Source: Kitasatospora sp. MAA19
GTDB lineage: Bacteria; Actinomycetota; Actinomycetes; Streptomycetales; Streptomycetaceae
DNA length: 64,000 nucleotides
NCBI RefSeq assembly: GCF_029894125.1
Contig: NZ_JARXYZ010000027.1
Coordinates: forward strand, 46,205 to 110,204
Direction: 5' to 3'
Positions 21,899-30,437 of the stretch are shown here, in pieces (position 1 is the first letter of the stretch; every line of letters starts with the position of its first letter). The notes beneath the pieces are model-generated. The model made no database searches. It had not been told where the DNA came from and saw only the letters and a list, made by a program, of their open reading frames with translations. Position numbers and translations under genes: made by a program.

Positions 21899-23521
21899 AT
21901 GAGACGGAGCAGGTGGGCCTGGCCCCGTGGGGGTATCACCGCGGCGGTCGGACTGGCGCTCGCCGTGACGACGACGGGCTCGGCAGCCGGGGCGGCGCCG
22001 GTCGGATCAGCGACGGACGGAGCCGCGCAGGCGCCGTCGACCGGCGCCCAGGAGGCGGGAATGACCGCGGGGAGGCCGTTCCGCGACCCGGTGGACGCGG
22101 ACGCCGGCGGCCACGCGCACCTGACCATCACCCTGGACGCGGACAGGACGCGCTTCGACCTGTCCGGGCGGGAGGTGTGGGGCGAGTCCTACAACGGCTC
22201 CTTCGTCGCTCCCACCTTGCGCTTCGAACCCGGCTCGGAGGTGAGAATCCGCCTGGTCAACCACCTGCCGGTCGCCACCAATCTGCACTTCCACGGCCTG
22301 CACGTCTCGCCCTCGGGCCAGTCGGACGACCCCTTCCTGTGCGTGGTTCCGGGCGGCTCGACCACCTACCGCCTCGCGATTCCCGCCGACCACGCGCTCG
22401 GCACCTTCTGGTACCACAGCCACGCGATGGGAACGACCTGCCCGGCCTCCGGCGCGATGCGCTCCATGCACTCCACGCACTCCATGCACGGCACGTCCGG
22501 CACGTCCGGCACGTCCGACCCGGGCTTCATGCCGGGCGACGTGGAGAACCAGATCTCCGCCGGCCTGTCCGGGGCCCTGATCATCGGCGACGACCGCAAG
22601 CTGCTCCCGCCGGCGTTGCGTCGCATCACCGCGCACACCCTCGTCCTGAAGGATGCGCAGATCGACCCGAGCGGACACATCGTCCAGAACACCGACACCA
22701 CGTCGATCGACTCGAACAACCCGACCGTACGGCTGGTCAACGGGCGGTTGCGGCCAGTCCTGTCGATGAGGCCGAACGAGACCCAGCTGTGGCGACTGGT
22801 CAACGCGGGCGCCGACATCTTCTACCAACTGCGCCTGGACGGTTACCGCTTCACCGTGATCGGCGAGGACGGCACCCCGGTAGCGCGGGTGACCACCCCC
22901 GACACGCTGCTGCTGCCCCCGGGCAAGCGCTACGACGTGCTCGTCACCGCGGGCGCCGAGCACGAGCGCACCACGCTGCGGACCACCGCCTACAGCAACG
23001 GCCCGCAGGGCGACTCCTACCCCGACGTGGACCTGGCCCGCGTCGCCGTCGCCGGCCACCCCGCGCGCCGGCTGCCCACCGTCTCCGGCGCCGTTCCGAC
23101 CGCACCGGCGGACCTGTCGGGTGTACCGATCGCCCGGCAGCGCACCCTGGAGCTGTCCGAGAACGACGACGGCACGGTCTTCGCCATCAACGGCAAGCAG
23201 TTCTCGGAGGACAACCCCGTCTTCGACACCCCCGCCCGGCTGGGGACGGTCGAGGAGTGGACCATCGACAACCAGAGCGGCGAGGACCACCCGTTCCACC
23301 TGCACACCAACCACTTCCAGGTGACGTCGATCAACGGGGTGCCCCAGCCCTACACCCACGTCCAGGACACCGTCCCGGTGCCGCACGCGGAAAACGGCAC
23401 GCCGGGCCGCGTGGTGGTGCGCATCGCCTTCACCGACTACACCGGCCGGTGGCTGTTCCACTGCCACATCGCGGCGCACGAGGACAACGGCATGATGGGC
23501 TACGTCGACGTCGTCGACTGA
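21899..23521 (+). CDS. Secreted multicopper oxidase
   Basis: A 540-aa precursor from ATG 21899 with GTGGAGGC upstream. The signal peptide has RRSRW followed by the hydrophobic GGITAAVGLALAVTTTGSAAG. Copper sites are intact: HFHGLH (130-135), HSH (173-175), HPFHLHTNHF (from 464) and HCHIAAHEDNGM (from 521), which supply the type 1 site and the trinuclear cluster. The enzyme should oxidise phenols or metal ions at the expense of O2 outside the cell. Between the second His motif and the second cupredoxin domain there is a Met/His-rich stretch (MRSMHSTHSMHG) followed by GTS repeats, similar in kind to the Met-rich copper-handling loops of CueO. It is not obviously in an operon. Confidence 0.93.
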   Translation: MRRSRWAWPRGGITAAVGLALAVTTTGSAAGAAPVGSATDGAAQAPSTGAQEAGMTAGRPFRDPVDADAGGHAHLTITLDADRTRFDLSGREVWGESYNGSFVAPTLRFEPGSEVRIRLVNHLPVATNLHFHGLHVSPSGQSDDPFLCVVPGGSTTYRLAIPADHALGTFWYHSHAMGTTCPASGAMRSMHSTHSMHGTSGTSGTSDPGFMPGDVENQISAGLSGALIIGDDRKLLPPALRRITAHTLVLKDAQIDPSGHIVQNTDTTSIDSNNPTVRLVNGRLRPVLSMRPNETQLWRLVNAGADIFYQLRLDGYRFTVIGEDGTPVARVTTPDTLLLPPGKRYDVLVTAGAEHERTTLRTTAYSNGPQGDSYPDVDLARVAVAGHPARRLPTVSGAVPTAPADLSGVPIARQRTLELSENDDGTVFAINGKQFSEDNPVFDTPARLGTVEEWTIDNQSGEDHPFHLHTNHFQVTSINGVPQPYTHVQDTVPVPHAENGTPGRVVVRIAFTDYTGRWLFHCHIAAHEDNGMMGYVDVVD

Positions 23522-23764
23522 CACCGCCACCGTCAGGGCCCGGTACCCGCACCCACCGGGCCCGGGACCTCGCGGCTGCGCCGGGGCCCGGCCCGGGAAC
23601 GGAGTCCGAGCACGCCCGGTGACCACGGACGGCCGCCCTGGGTAGCGCGGACCCAGATGCGCCCGTATGGGGCGTATGCGTGAATGGGGGGTGGGGCCTG
23701 GGCAGGGTGGTCGCGCCGGGCCGTCCGGAAGACGCCTTCACCCGAAGAACGCAGGAGAACGGTG

Positions 23765-24775
23765 ATGAGTCAGTCGACCATGAGGGCCGTACAGGCGGTC
23801 GAAGCCGGCAAGCCCTTCGAGGCGGCCGAACTGCCGGTCCCCGAGCCGGGCCCCGGCCAGGTGCGGGTACGGGTGCGGGCCTGCGGGGTGTGCGGCGGCG
23901 AGAACGTCGTCCGCTACGGCCTGCTGGGCGTGCGGCTGCCCCGGGTGCCCGGCCACGAGATCGCCGGGGAGGTCGACGCCGTCGGCCCCGGCGTGACCAC
24001 CTGGCAGGTCGGGGACCGGGCCGGCATCGGCTGGCACGGTGGCAGCTGCCACGTCTGCGACCCGTGCCGCCGGGGCGACTTCGCCAACTGCGTGGAAGGC
24101 AGGGTCGTCGCCGTCACCTTCGACGGCGGCTACGCCGAGTACACCGTCGCACCGCAGGACGCGCTCGCCCGCATCCCCGACGCGCTCTCCTTCGAGGAGG
24201 CCGGACCGCTGATGTGCGCGGGCATCACCACCTTCAACGCGCTGCGCCACAGCGGCGCGGGGCCCGGTGACACCGTCGCCGTCCAGGGCATCGGTGGCCT
24301 GGGCCACCTGGCCGTGCAGTTCGCCGACAAGATGGGCTTCCGTACGGTGGCGATCAACCGGGGCCGCACCAAGGAGGACCTCTCGCGCAGGCTCGGCGCG
24401 GACGAGTACATCGACAGTGAGGAGGGCAGCGCGGGCGAGGCGCTGGCCAAGCTCGGGGGAGCGGCCGCCGTCCTGTCCACCGTCGGTCACAGCCCCTCCC
24501 AGGCCGACCTGGTCCAGGGCCTCGCGCCCAACGGCCGCCTGGTGGTGATCGCCACCGGCCAGGAACCGATCTCCGTGAACCCGGAACTGCTGGTGTTCGG
24601 CCGCCGCGCGGTGGCCGGCTGGTACAGCGGCCACGCCAAGGACAGCGAGGAGGCGATGGCCTTCGCCGCCCTCAAGGGCGTCCGCCCCATGGTGGAGACC
24701 CACCCGCTCGACCAGGCCGAAACCGTCTTCCAGACCATGAACAAGGCCAAGTACCGCGCGGTGCTCGTTCCCTGA
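23765..24775 (+). CDS. Zinc-dependent alcohol dehydrogenase (MDR family)
   Basis: A 336-aa protein from ATG 23765 with AGGAG upstream. The GroES-like domain has the catalytic zinc Cys in RACGVCGGENV, with His in PGHEIAGEVDAVGPGV. The structural zinc loop is CHVCDPCRRGDFANC (four Cys). The Rossmann domain begins with VAVQGIGGLGHLAVQFADKMG. It belongs with the Adh/propanol-preferring enzymes, oxidising an alcohol to an aldehyde with NAD(P). An aldehyde dehydrogenase gene follows after 37 bases, so the pair can carry an alcohol to the acid. Confidence 0.92.
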   Translation: MSQSTMRAVQAVEAGKPFEAAELPVPEPGPGQVRVRVRACGVCGGENVVRYGLLGVRLPRVPGHEIAGEVDAVGPGVTTWQVGDRAGIGWHGGSCHVCDPCRRGDFANCVEGRVVAVTFDGGYAEYTVAPQDALARIPDALSFEEAGPLMCAGITTFNALRHSGAGPGDTVAVQGIGGLGHLAVQFADKMGFRTVAINRGRTKEDLSRRLGADEYIDSEEGSAGEALAKLGGAAAVLSTVGHSPSQADLVQGLAPNGRLVVIATGQEPISVNPELLVFGRRAVAGWYSGHAKDSEEAMAFAALKGVRPMVETHPLDQAETVFQTMNKAKYRAVLVP

Positions 24776-24812
24776 CCCGTCGCGGAGACCCCAGGCACAG
24801 GGCAGGAACCCC

Positions 24813-26270
24813 ATGAAGCCGACCGCGCTGCACTGGATCAACGGCGCGTGGGCCGACTCTCCCACGCACGCCGACAGCATCGACCCGGCCACCGGCGAGA
24901 CGATCGGCCGGTACGCCGACGGCGGCGAGACGGAGGCCGAGGCCGCCATCGCCGCCGCGAAGGAGACGTTCCACGGCACCTCCTGGAAGGACGACCGCCT
25001 GCGGCGCGCCCGGGCCCTCAACGAGATGGCCCACGTCTTCCAGGACCACACCGACGAGCTCGTCGAAGTCCTGGCCCTGGAGAACGGCAAGCTCAAGCCG
25101 CACGCGCGTTTCGAGGTCGAGATGGTCCCGCCCAAGCTCCGCTACTACGCCTCCGTGATCCGCACCGACTACGGCCGGGCGATGGAGGTGAGGCCCGGTA
25201 CCTTCTCCATGGTGCTGAAGCAGGCCCGCGGGGTCGCCGGGATCGTCGTCCCGTGGAACTCCCCGGTGGTCCTGCTGATCCGCTCCCTCGCCCCGGCCCT
25301 GGCCGCCGGCACCACCGCCGTGGTCGCGATGCCCGGCCAGACCGCCCAGCTCAACTCCCTGATCTACCGGATCTTCTCCGAGACCCGCTCGCTGCCGCCC
25401 GGCGTGGTCAACGCCTTCACCGAACTCCACGGGAACGGCGCCCGCCACCTGATGGCCTCCACCGACGTGCCGTGCATCAGCTACACCGGGAGCACCAAGG
25501 TCGGCCGCGCGATCTCCGCCACCGGCGCCGAGCACCTGAAGCGCTTCGGCCTGGAACTCGGCGGCAAGACACCGATGATCGTCTTCGACGACGCCGACCT
25601 CGACGCCGCCGTACCCGCCCTCGTCACCGCGCTCACCGTCTTCAACGGCCAGTTCTGCATGACCGGCAGCCGGGTACTGGCCCAGCGCGGCATCGCCGAT
25701 ATCCTGCGCGAGCGCCTGACGGAGCGGTTGGAGAACCTGCGGGTCGGCCCGGCCGCCGACCCCGCCAGCGAACTCGGCCCCGTCATCGACAAAGCCGGCG
25801 CCGAACGCATCGACCAGGCCGTCCAGGCGGCGATCGCCGCAGGCGCCAAACCCCTGGTCCGCGGCGGACCGATCACCGAAGGCCCGCTCGCCAAGGGCGC
25901 GTTCTACCGCCCCAGCCTGCTGGAGGTCACCGACAACTCCCTGGACATCGTCCAGCAGGAGACCTTCGGCCCGGTCCTCACCCTCCAGACCTTCGACACC
26001 GAGGCCGAAGCCGTCCGCCTGGCCAACGACAACCAGTACGGGCTCGCCGCCAGCATCTGGTCCCGCGACATCGACCGGCCCCTGCGGGTGGCCCGCGACG
26101 TCGACGCCGGAACCGTCTGGATCAACGACTGGGCCAAGGTCTACGACGAGTTCGAGGAAGGCGGCTTCAAACAGTCCGGCCTCGGCCGCATGAACGGCCT
26201 CGCCGTGATGGACGACTTCCTCGAGTACAAGCACATCACCGTCACCAGCGGCACCATCCAGGACCCGTGA
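24813..26270 (+). CDS. NAD(P)-dependent aldehyde dehydrogenase
   Basis: A 485-aa protein with ATG 24813 and AGGAACCCC upstream. Family motifs are complete: VPWNSPVVLLIRSLAPALAA for the cofactor-binding domain, SYTGSTKVGRAI, the catalytic Glu in LELGGKTPMIVF, the catalytic Cys in FNGQFCMTGSR, the closing ETFGPVLTL and GGFKQSGLGR. It resembles betaine-aldehyde-type dehydrogenases but the substrate is not determined. It forms an operon with the alcohol dehydrogenase gene. The stop codon lies inside the first unit of a 12-bp tandem repeat. Confidence 0.92.
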   Translation: MKPTALHWINGAWADSPTHADSIDPATGETIGRYADGGETEAEAAIAAAKETFHGTSWKDDRLRRARALNEMAHVFQDHTDELVEVLALENGKLKPHARFEVEMVPPKLRYYASVIRTDYGRAMEVRPGTFSMVLKQARGVAGIVVPWNSPVVLLIRSLAPALAAGTTAVVAMPGQTAQLNSLIYRIFSETRSLPPGVVNAFTELHGNGARHLMASTDVPCISYTGSTKVGRAISATGAEHLKRFGLELGGKTPMIVFDDADLDAAVPALVTALTVFNGQFCMTGSRVLAQRGIADILRERLTERLENLRVGPAADPASELGPVIDKAGAERIDQAVQAAIAAGAKPLVRGGPITEGPLAKGAFYRPSLLEVTDNSLDIVQQETFGPVLTLQTFDTEAEAVRLANDNQYGLAASIWSRDIDRPLRVARDVDAGTVWINDWAKVYDEFEEGGFKQSGLGRMNGLAVMDDFLEYKHITVTSGTIQDP

Positions 26271-26326
26271 CGGGACCTGCGACGGGACCCGCGACGGGAC
26301 CCGTGACGGGACCCGTGACGGGACGG
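26267..26326. repeat. 12-bp tandem repeat, 5 units, starting at a stop codon
   Basis: Five consecutive units of the form GYGACGGGACCC (last unit ends GG). The first covers the TGA of the aldehyde dehydrogenase gene. Confidence 0.9.
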
Positions 26327-26509
26327 TGCCGGTGACACCGACCCGATGAGGCCGATCGCCGCTGTTTCACACCAACGCACCCTCAACTGCCGTCGCCCGT
26401 CTACCGAAGATCCCGGAAGGCGGCCGCATCAGGCGTTCGACGATCGATCGCCTGTTCCGCGCCGTCGACGGTGCGCCCCGGAGAGAACGACCAGAGAGAG
26501 GTGTGCCCG

Positions 26510-28486
26510 TTGGGCAACGACATCGCCTACGCCAGGATCCACCCCGCCATCGGCATCGCCAGGGTGGGCAACAGCACCCGCGAGGACGGCTGGTTCCACG
26601 GCCCCGAAGTGCCGGACCCGCCCGCCGCGAAGCCCGGCTTCACCAAGGACGGCCAGGGCGCGATCAAGCGCCAGGCGGCCCGCTTCCGGATCTACGGCTA
26701 CGGCGCGGACGGCCGGGTCGTGCGCGAGCTGACCACCGACGACCCGCAGGTGCACATCGAGTGGTCGGTGCACGTGGCCAACAAGAAGGCCGCCTGGTAC
26801 GAGTTCAGCCTCCCGCTGGACATCCCCGACATGAAGGACCACCCGGAGCCGCTGCGCAACAAGAAGGTCACCGACCGCGCGAGCCTGATCATCGACCCCG
26901 GCCGCAAGACCCTCACCGCCGGCAGCAAGCAGGCCGTGGAGTTCACCGGCGGCTCCTTCCTCGGCACGCCCGTCCCGCTCGGCCGGATGCACAGCGACGA
27001 GCACGGCCGCCTCGTCGTCCTCGGCGGGCCCGGCACCTCCCGCAACCCCGAGGGCGGCGAGCTCACCTCGTACGGGAACAACGACGGCTGGTGCGACGAC
27101 ACCTCCGACGGCCCGGTCACCGCCACCCTCACCATCGACGGCACACCCGTGCGCGTCGACCCCGCCTGGGTCGTCGTCGCCCCGCCCAACTACGCGCCCG
27201 ACGTCAAGACCGTCCGCACCCTCCACGACCTGCTGTACGACCTCTTCGTCACCCAGGGCACGCTGGCCCCGCCCAAGACCGTCAACTTCGACCGGGACGT
27301 CAAGCCGATCCTGCACCGGTTCTGCGAACTCCAGTGGGTGAACAAGGGGTTCGCCACCCACTTCGGCTTCGGCGGACCGCAGCACTTCCTCGCCCCCGAC
27401 CACCTCGCCAAGCTCGCCAGCCCGTCGCCCACCTACGAGGAACTGCGCCGGCAGGTCTACACCTCGCTGCGCGACCCCAAGCGCGACGGCCTCTCCCCGA
27501 TGCCCTGGCCCTGGATCTACGGCGACGGCATGAAGAGCCACCCCGACTCCGTCCTGCAGTACCTGGCCCTGTCCCCGACCCAGGACGCGACGCTGCTCTC
27601 CTGGATGAAGGGCGAGTTCGAGACCACCCCGTGGAAGGGTTTCCCCAGCCGCCTGGAGGACGCGCCGGTGGCCGACCAGCCCGCCCTGCTGGACCGCGCC
27701 GCCCTCGACTTCTGCCTCGCGGACGCCTTCCACCCCGGCTGCGAGGTCACCTGGCCGGTCCGGCACACCACGATGTACTCCGAGCCGCTGCGCATCCGCC
27801 ACCGGCCTTCGGGCAGCGTCGAACCGGACTACGGCGACACGCTCAGCCAGGCCAGGGCGCTCGGCGCCGACGGACCGCTGCACGAACAGGGCCCGGGCGA
27901 CCTGACCCGCTGGATGGCCGTCCCCTGGCAGACCGACACCGCCAGCTGCCGCTCCGGCTACGAGTCCAACGCCAACCTCGGCCCCCGCTACGACCCCTAC
28001 CTGCCCACCTTCTGGCCCGCCCGGGTGCCCAACCACGTGCTGAAGGAGAGCGACTACCACATCGTCAACAAGGAGATCACCCAGACCGACGAGGACGGCC
28101 GCGAGGCCGCGTTCGCCAGGCGCGCCTCCTGGCTGCGCGGCCTCAAGGGCGACTACAAGCAGCAGCTCAAGCAGGCCGTCGCCGAGTGGCACGAGTTCGG
28201 CATCGTCGAGGTCCGCCCGTACACCGTCGGCGACGGCCGCTTCCCGGAGCGGCTGCAGGTCGAGTCGAAGCCGGGCTTCCCGCTCGACGGCGTCTCCGAC
28301 AACCGGAACCTGACCGCCATCCACGTGCCCGCGGCGACCGCCGCCACGGACGCGCTGACGGCCCAGGCCGCCGGCGAGATCCTCGCGCTGACCGGGCTCA
28401 CCGCGGACGAGGTCACCATCGGGTACTTCGACAAGCTCGACCCGTTCGGCGAGGACGCCGGCAGGCGCGCCGAGGGCGGCGCGTGA
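26510..28486 (+). CDS. lodA: LodA-like quinoprotein amino acid oxidase
   Basis: About 658 aa. I favour TTG 26510, preceded by GAGAGAGG, over GTG 26501. The opening AYARIHPAIGIARVGNS and the block WFHGPEVPDPPAA are diagnostic for the LodA (L-lysine 6-oxidase)/GoxA family. Later landmarks are LIIDPGRKTLTA, GGPGTSRNPEGG, WCDDTSDGPVTATL and WVVVAPPNYAPD. Members carry a cysteine tryptophylquinone made from their own Cys and Trp. Here Cys411 (FHPGCEVTW) and Trp473 (RWMAVPWQTDTASC region) are the best candidates for that cross-link by context and spacing. The enzyme oxidises an amino acid with O2 to give H2O2. The next gene, coupled by a GTGA overlap, is the LodB-type flavoprotein needed to build the cofactor. 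Confidence 0.9.
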   Translation: MGNDIAYARIHPAIGIARVGNSTREDGWFHGPEVPDPPAAKPGFTKDGQGAIKRQAARFRIYGYGADGRVVRELTTDDPQVHIEWSVHVANKKAAWYEFSLPLDIPDMKDHPEPLRNKKVTDRASLIIDPGRKTLTAGSKQAVEFTGGSFLGTPVPLGRMHSDEHGRLVVLGGPGTSRNPEGGELTSYGNNDGWCDDTSDGPVTATLTIDGTPVRVDPAWVVVAPPNYAPDVKTVRTLHDLLYDLFVTQGTLAPPKTVNFDRDVKPILHRFCELQWVNKGFATHFGFGGPQHFLAPDHLAKLASPSPTYEELRRQVYTSLRDPKRDGLSPMPWPWIYGDGMKSHPDSVLQYLALSPTQDATLLSWMKGEFETTPWKGFPSRLEDAPVADQPALLDRAALDFCLADAFHPGCEVTWPVRHTTMYSEPLRIRHRPSGSVEPDYGDTLSQARALGADGPLHEQGPGDLTRWMAVPWQTDTASCRSGYESNANLGPRYDPYLPTFWPARVPNHVLKESDYHIVNKEITQTDEDGREAAFARRASWLRGLKGDYKQQLKQAVAEWHEFGIVEVRPYTVGDGRFPERLQVESKPGFPLDGVSDNRNLTAIHVPAATAATDALTAQAAGEILALTGLTADEVTIGYFDKLDPFGEDAGRRAEGGA

Positions 28487-29571
28487 CAGCGGCCTACGAC
28501 GTGGTGGTCGCGGGCGGCGGACCGACGGGTACGGCCGCCGCCCTCGCCCTGGCCGCCGGGGGCCGCAGCGTCCTGCTCGCCCACGCCCCCGGCGGCCCGC
28601 CCGCGCTCGGCGAGGCCCTGCCGGCCGCCGCCCGCATGCTGCTGCACGACCTCGGGGTGGCCGCCACCGTGCCGGGGGCAGGCCACCTGCCCTGCTACGG
28701 CAATCGCTCCGCCTGGGGATCGGACGTCCTGGGATCGGTCGACAGCATCAACGACCCGTACGGCCCCGGCTGGCACCTGGACCGCGCGCTCTTCGACCGC
28801 CGGATGCGCGAGGCCGCGGCGGTGGCCGGCGTCGACGTCCGCGCGGCGACGGTCCGCCCCGGCACCCGCCACCCGGACGGCACCTGGACCGTCTCCCTTC
28901 GCGGCCCGCACCCGCCCGGCGGGGTGCGCTGCCGCTGGCTGGTCGACGCCACCGGCCGCCGCGCCGCGATCGCCACCACCCACGGCGCCCGCCGCCTGGT
29001 CGGCGACCGCCTCGTGGCGCTCCACCTCACCCTCGGCCCGGCCGACGCCGCGGACGGCACCACCCTGGTCGAGGCGGCACCCGACGGCTGGTGGTACAGC
29101 GCCCTGCTGCCCGATCGAAGGCTGCTCCTCGCGTTCTTCACCGACGCCGACCTCCCCGGCGCCCGGCCCGACGGCGAGACCTTCCGCCGCCGCCTCGCCG
29201 CCACCGATCCCACCGCCGCCCGTGCCGCACCGCACGGGAGACTTCCCGCGCCCCCGCGCGCCCCCGCGCACAGCGCCCGGCTCGACCGCGTCCACGGCGA
29301 CGGCTGGACCGCCGCCGGCGACGCCGCCGCGGCCTTCGATCCGCTCTCCTCCCAGGGCATCCTCACCGCCCTCCACACCGGCCGGGCCGCGGGCCTCGCC
29401 GTCCACGCCCATCTCGACGGCGACCCGCACGCCCTCACCCGCTACGGCGCCGACCTCGCCGGCATCACCGCCGCCTACCGGCGCAACCACGCCGCGTACT
29501 ACGGACTCGAACAGCGCTGGCCCGACCGCCCGTTCTGGCAGCGCCGGCACGCCGATCCGGGGCGCGGCTGA
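28483..29571 (+). CDS. lodB: LodB-like FAD-dependent oxidoreductase (cofactor maturation)
   Basis: A 362-aa protein; GTG 28483 overlaps the TGA of the lodA-like gene. The FAD-binding start is VVVAGGGPTGTAAALALAAG (GxGxxG-type). GPGWHLDRALFDRRMREAA is the middle FAD contact region, and WTAAGDAAAAFDPLSSQGI is the GD motif that contacts the ribityl chain, as in tryptophan-halogenase/geranylgeranyl-reductase-type monooxygenases. In the Marinomonas system LodB is required for forming the quinone of LodA, and the overlap here supports the same partnership. The pair is followed by a 545-bp region without a clear gene. Confidence 0.88.
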   Translation: MTAAYDVVVAGGGPTGTAAALALAAGGRSVLLAHAPGGPPALGEALPAAARMLLHDLGVAATVPGAGHLPCYGNRSAWGSDVLGSVDSINDPYGPGWHLDRALFDRRMREAAAVAGVDVRAATVRPGTRHPDGTWTVSLRGPHPPGGVRCRWLVDATGRRAAIATTHGARRLVGDRLVALHLTLGPADAADGTTLVEAAPDGWWYSALLPDRRLLLAFFTDADLPGARPDGETFRRRLAATDPTAARAAPHGRLPAPPRAPAHSARLDRVHGDGWTAAGDAAAAFDPLSSQGILTALHTGRAAGLAVHAHLDGDPHALTRYGADLAGITAAYRRNHAAYYGLEQRWPDRPFWQRRHADPGRG

Positions 29572-30116
29572 CGGGCGGCGAGCAGGCCGCCCGCGCGACG
29601 GCGGAGTCCGGGCTCCCGCTGCGGACCCCGGCGCCTGTCCGGGTGTCGGTCGTGCACGTCTCCGCTGTCAGGGCGGCCCGAGTGGACGGCTGCGTCGGCC
29701 GGTTGATCGAACGGACGGCAACACCCCTGATCCTCCTGCGCGTTGGCGTCACCGGGTGGTCCGGATGCCCCGGCCTCAGCACAACGAGTGAAGAAGCGCC
29801 AGGCGTGGACGATTCCGCCGGATCACCCCGGGTCCGCCCCGTGGGCCGTTCCCGGCGCGGACTTCCGGCGCGGACTTCCGCCGCGGTGCCTCGCGGCGGT
29901 GCCTCGCGGCGGTGCCTCGCGGCGGTGACCTTCCGTCACCGCCGCGTTCGGCGTTCACGGCGGGTGACGGACCGAGAGCGAATTTCCCTTATCCGTCCAA
30001 GGAATTAATGAATACTTATGCGAACTGGATTGATACTTCCTGGGGGAACACTTTGCTCAAGCTCGCGGTTTTCTCAAGTACGTTGGAAGTAGTCCATGAG
30101 AAGGGAGAAGATCATC
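29572..30116. other. Long intergenic region with tandem repeat and AT-rich island
   Basis: 29572-29980 is GC-rich and carries three exact copies of a 13-bp unit, GCCTCGCGGCGGT, at 29888-29926. From about 29985 to 30095 the base composition falls sharply toward AT (for example AATTTCCCTTATCC), which is rare here and probably marks the promoter of the glycine-rich gene. AAGGAATTA just before an ATG at 30008 opens a 65-codon frame starting MNTYANWIDTSWGNTLLKLA that overlaps the next gene. It may be a leader ORF, but I do not count it as a gene. Confidence 0.45.
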
Positions 30117-30359
30117 ATGGGATTCTTCGACCGATGGAACATCGGCTGCGGTGGTGGCCGCGGTTGGGGAGGCGGCGGGCGCCGCGGAGGCTATGGGGGC
30201 CGTGACGACTTTGGTTACGGAGGCTATGCGAGCTTCGGTGACTTCGGAGGCCGTGGAGGACGCGGTGACTTCGGAGGCGACGGGGGCGGCGGAGGCTACG
30301 GGGGCGGCGGGGGCTACGGGGGAGGACGGGGTGGCGGCGGCGGCGGTGGTGGCCGTTAG
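30117..30359 (+). CDS. Glycine-rich small protein
   Basis: An 80-aa protein; ATG 30117 has AAGGGAGAAG upstream, preferred over the ATG at 30096. After a short ordered start (MGFFDRWNIGCGGG) the rest is Gly with Arg, Tyr, Phe and Asp in GGYGG, GRDDFGYGG and GGRGGRGDFGG repeats, a low-complexity RGG/FG-type composition. Nothing identifies an enzyme. Such sequences can be structural, RNA-binding or phase-separating, but this is only by analogy. A hairpin follows the stop, then an ABC exporter gene on the same strand 79 bases later. Confidence 0.65.
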   Translation: MGFFDRWNIGCGGGRGWGGGGRRGGYGGRDDFGYGGYASFGDFGGRGGRGDFGGDGGGGGYGGGGGYGGGRGGGGGGGGR

Positions 30360-30378
30360 TACTCGACCCTGTTGATCC

Positions 30379-30411
30379 GGCCATGGCCGGGCTTCATGCC
30401 CGGCCATGGCT
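30379..30411. terminator. Hairpin between the glycine-rich gene and the ABC exporter
   Basis: A perfect 12-bp stem (30381-30392 with 30398-30409), extendable by a G-C and a G-T pair on the outside, around loop TTCAT. Its position 20 bases after the stop fits a terminator or attenuator ahead of the exporter. Confidence 0.7.
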
Positions 30412-30437
30412 GGTCCTGTGATGGACGACGCGGGGTG

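Noticed and set aside
26267..26326. CRISPR-like array
   Set aside because: Units of 12 bp are directly adjacent with no spacers; this is a tandem repeat. No cas gene is present in the window.
30008..30205. 65-codon ORF with AAGGAA ribosome-binding site
   Set aside because: Its second half is the shifted frame of the glycine-rich gene. Only the first ~35 codons are free of overlap, so I mention it as a possible leader but do not call a gene.
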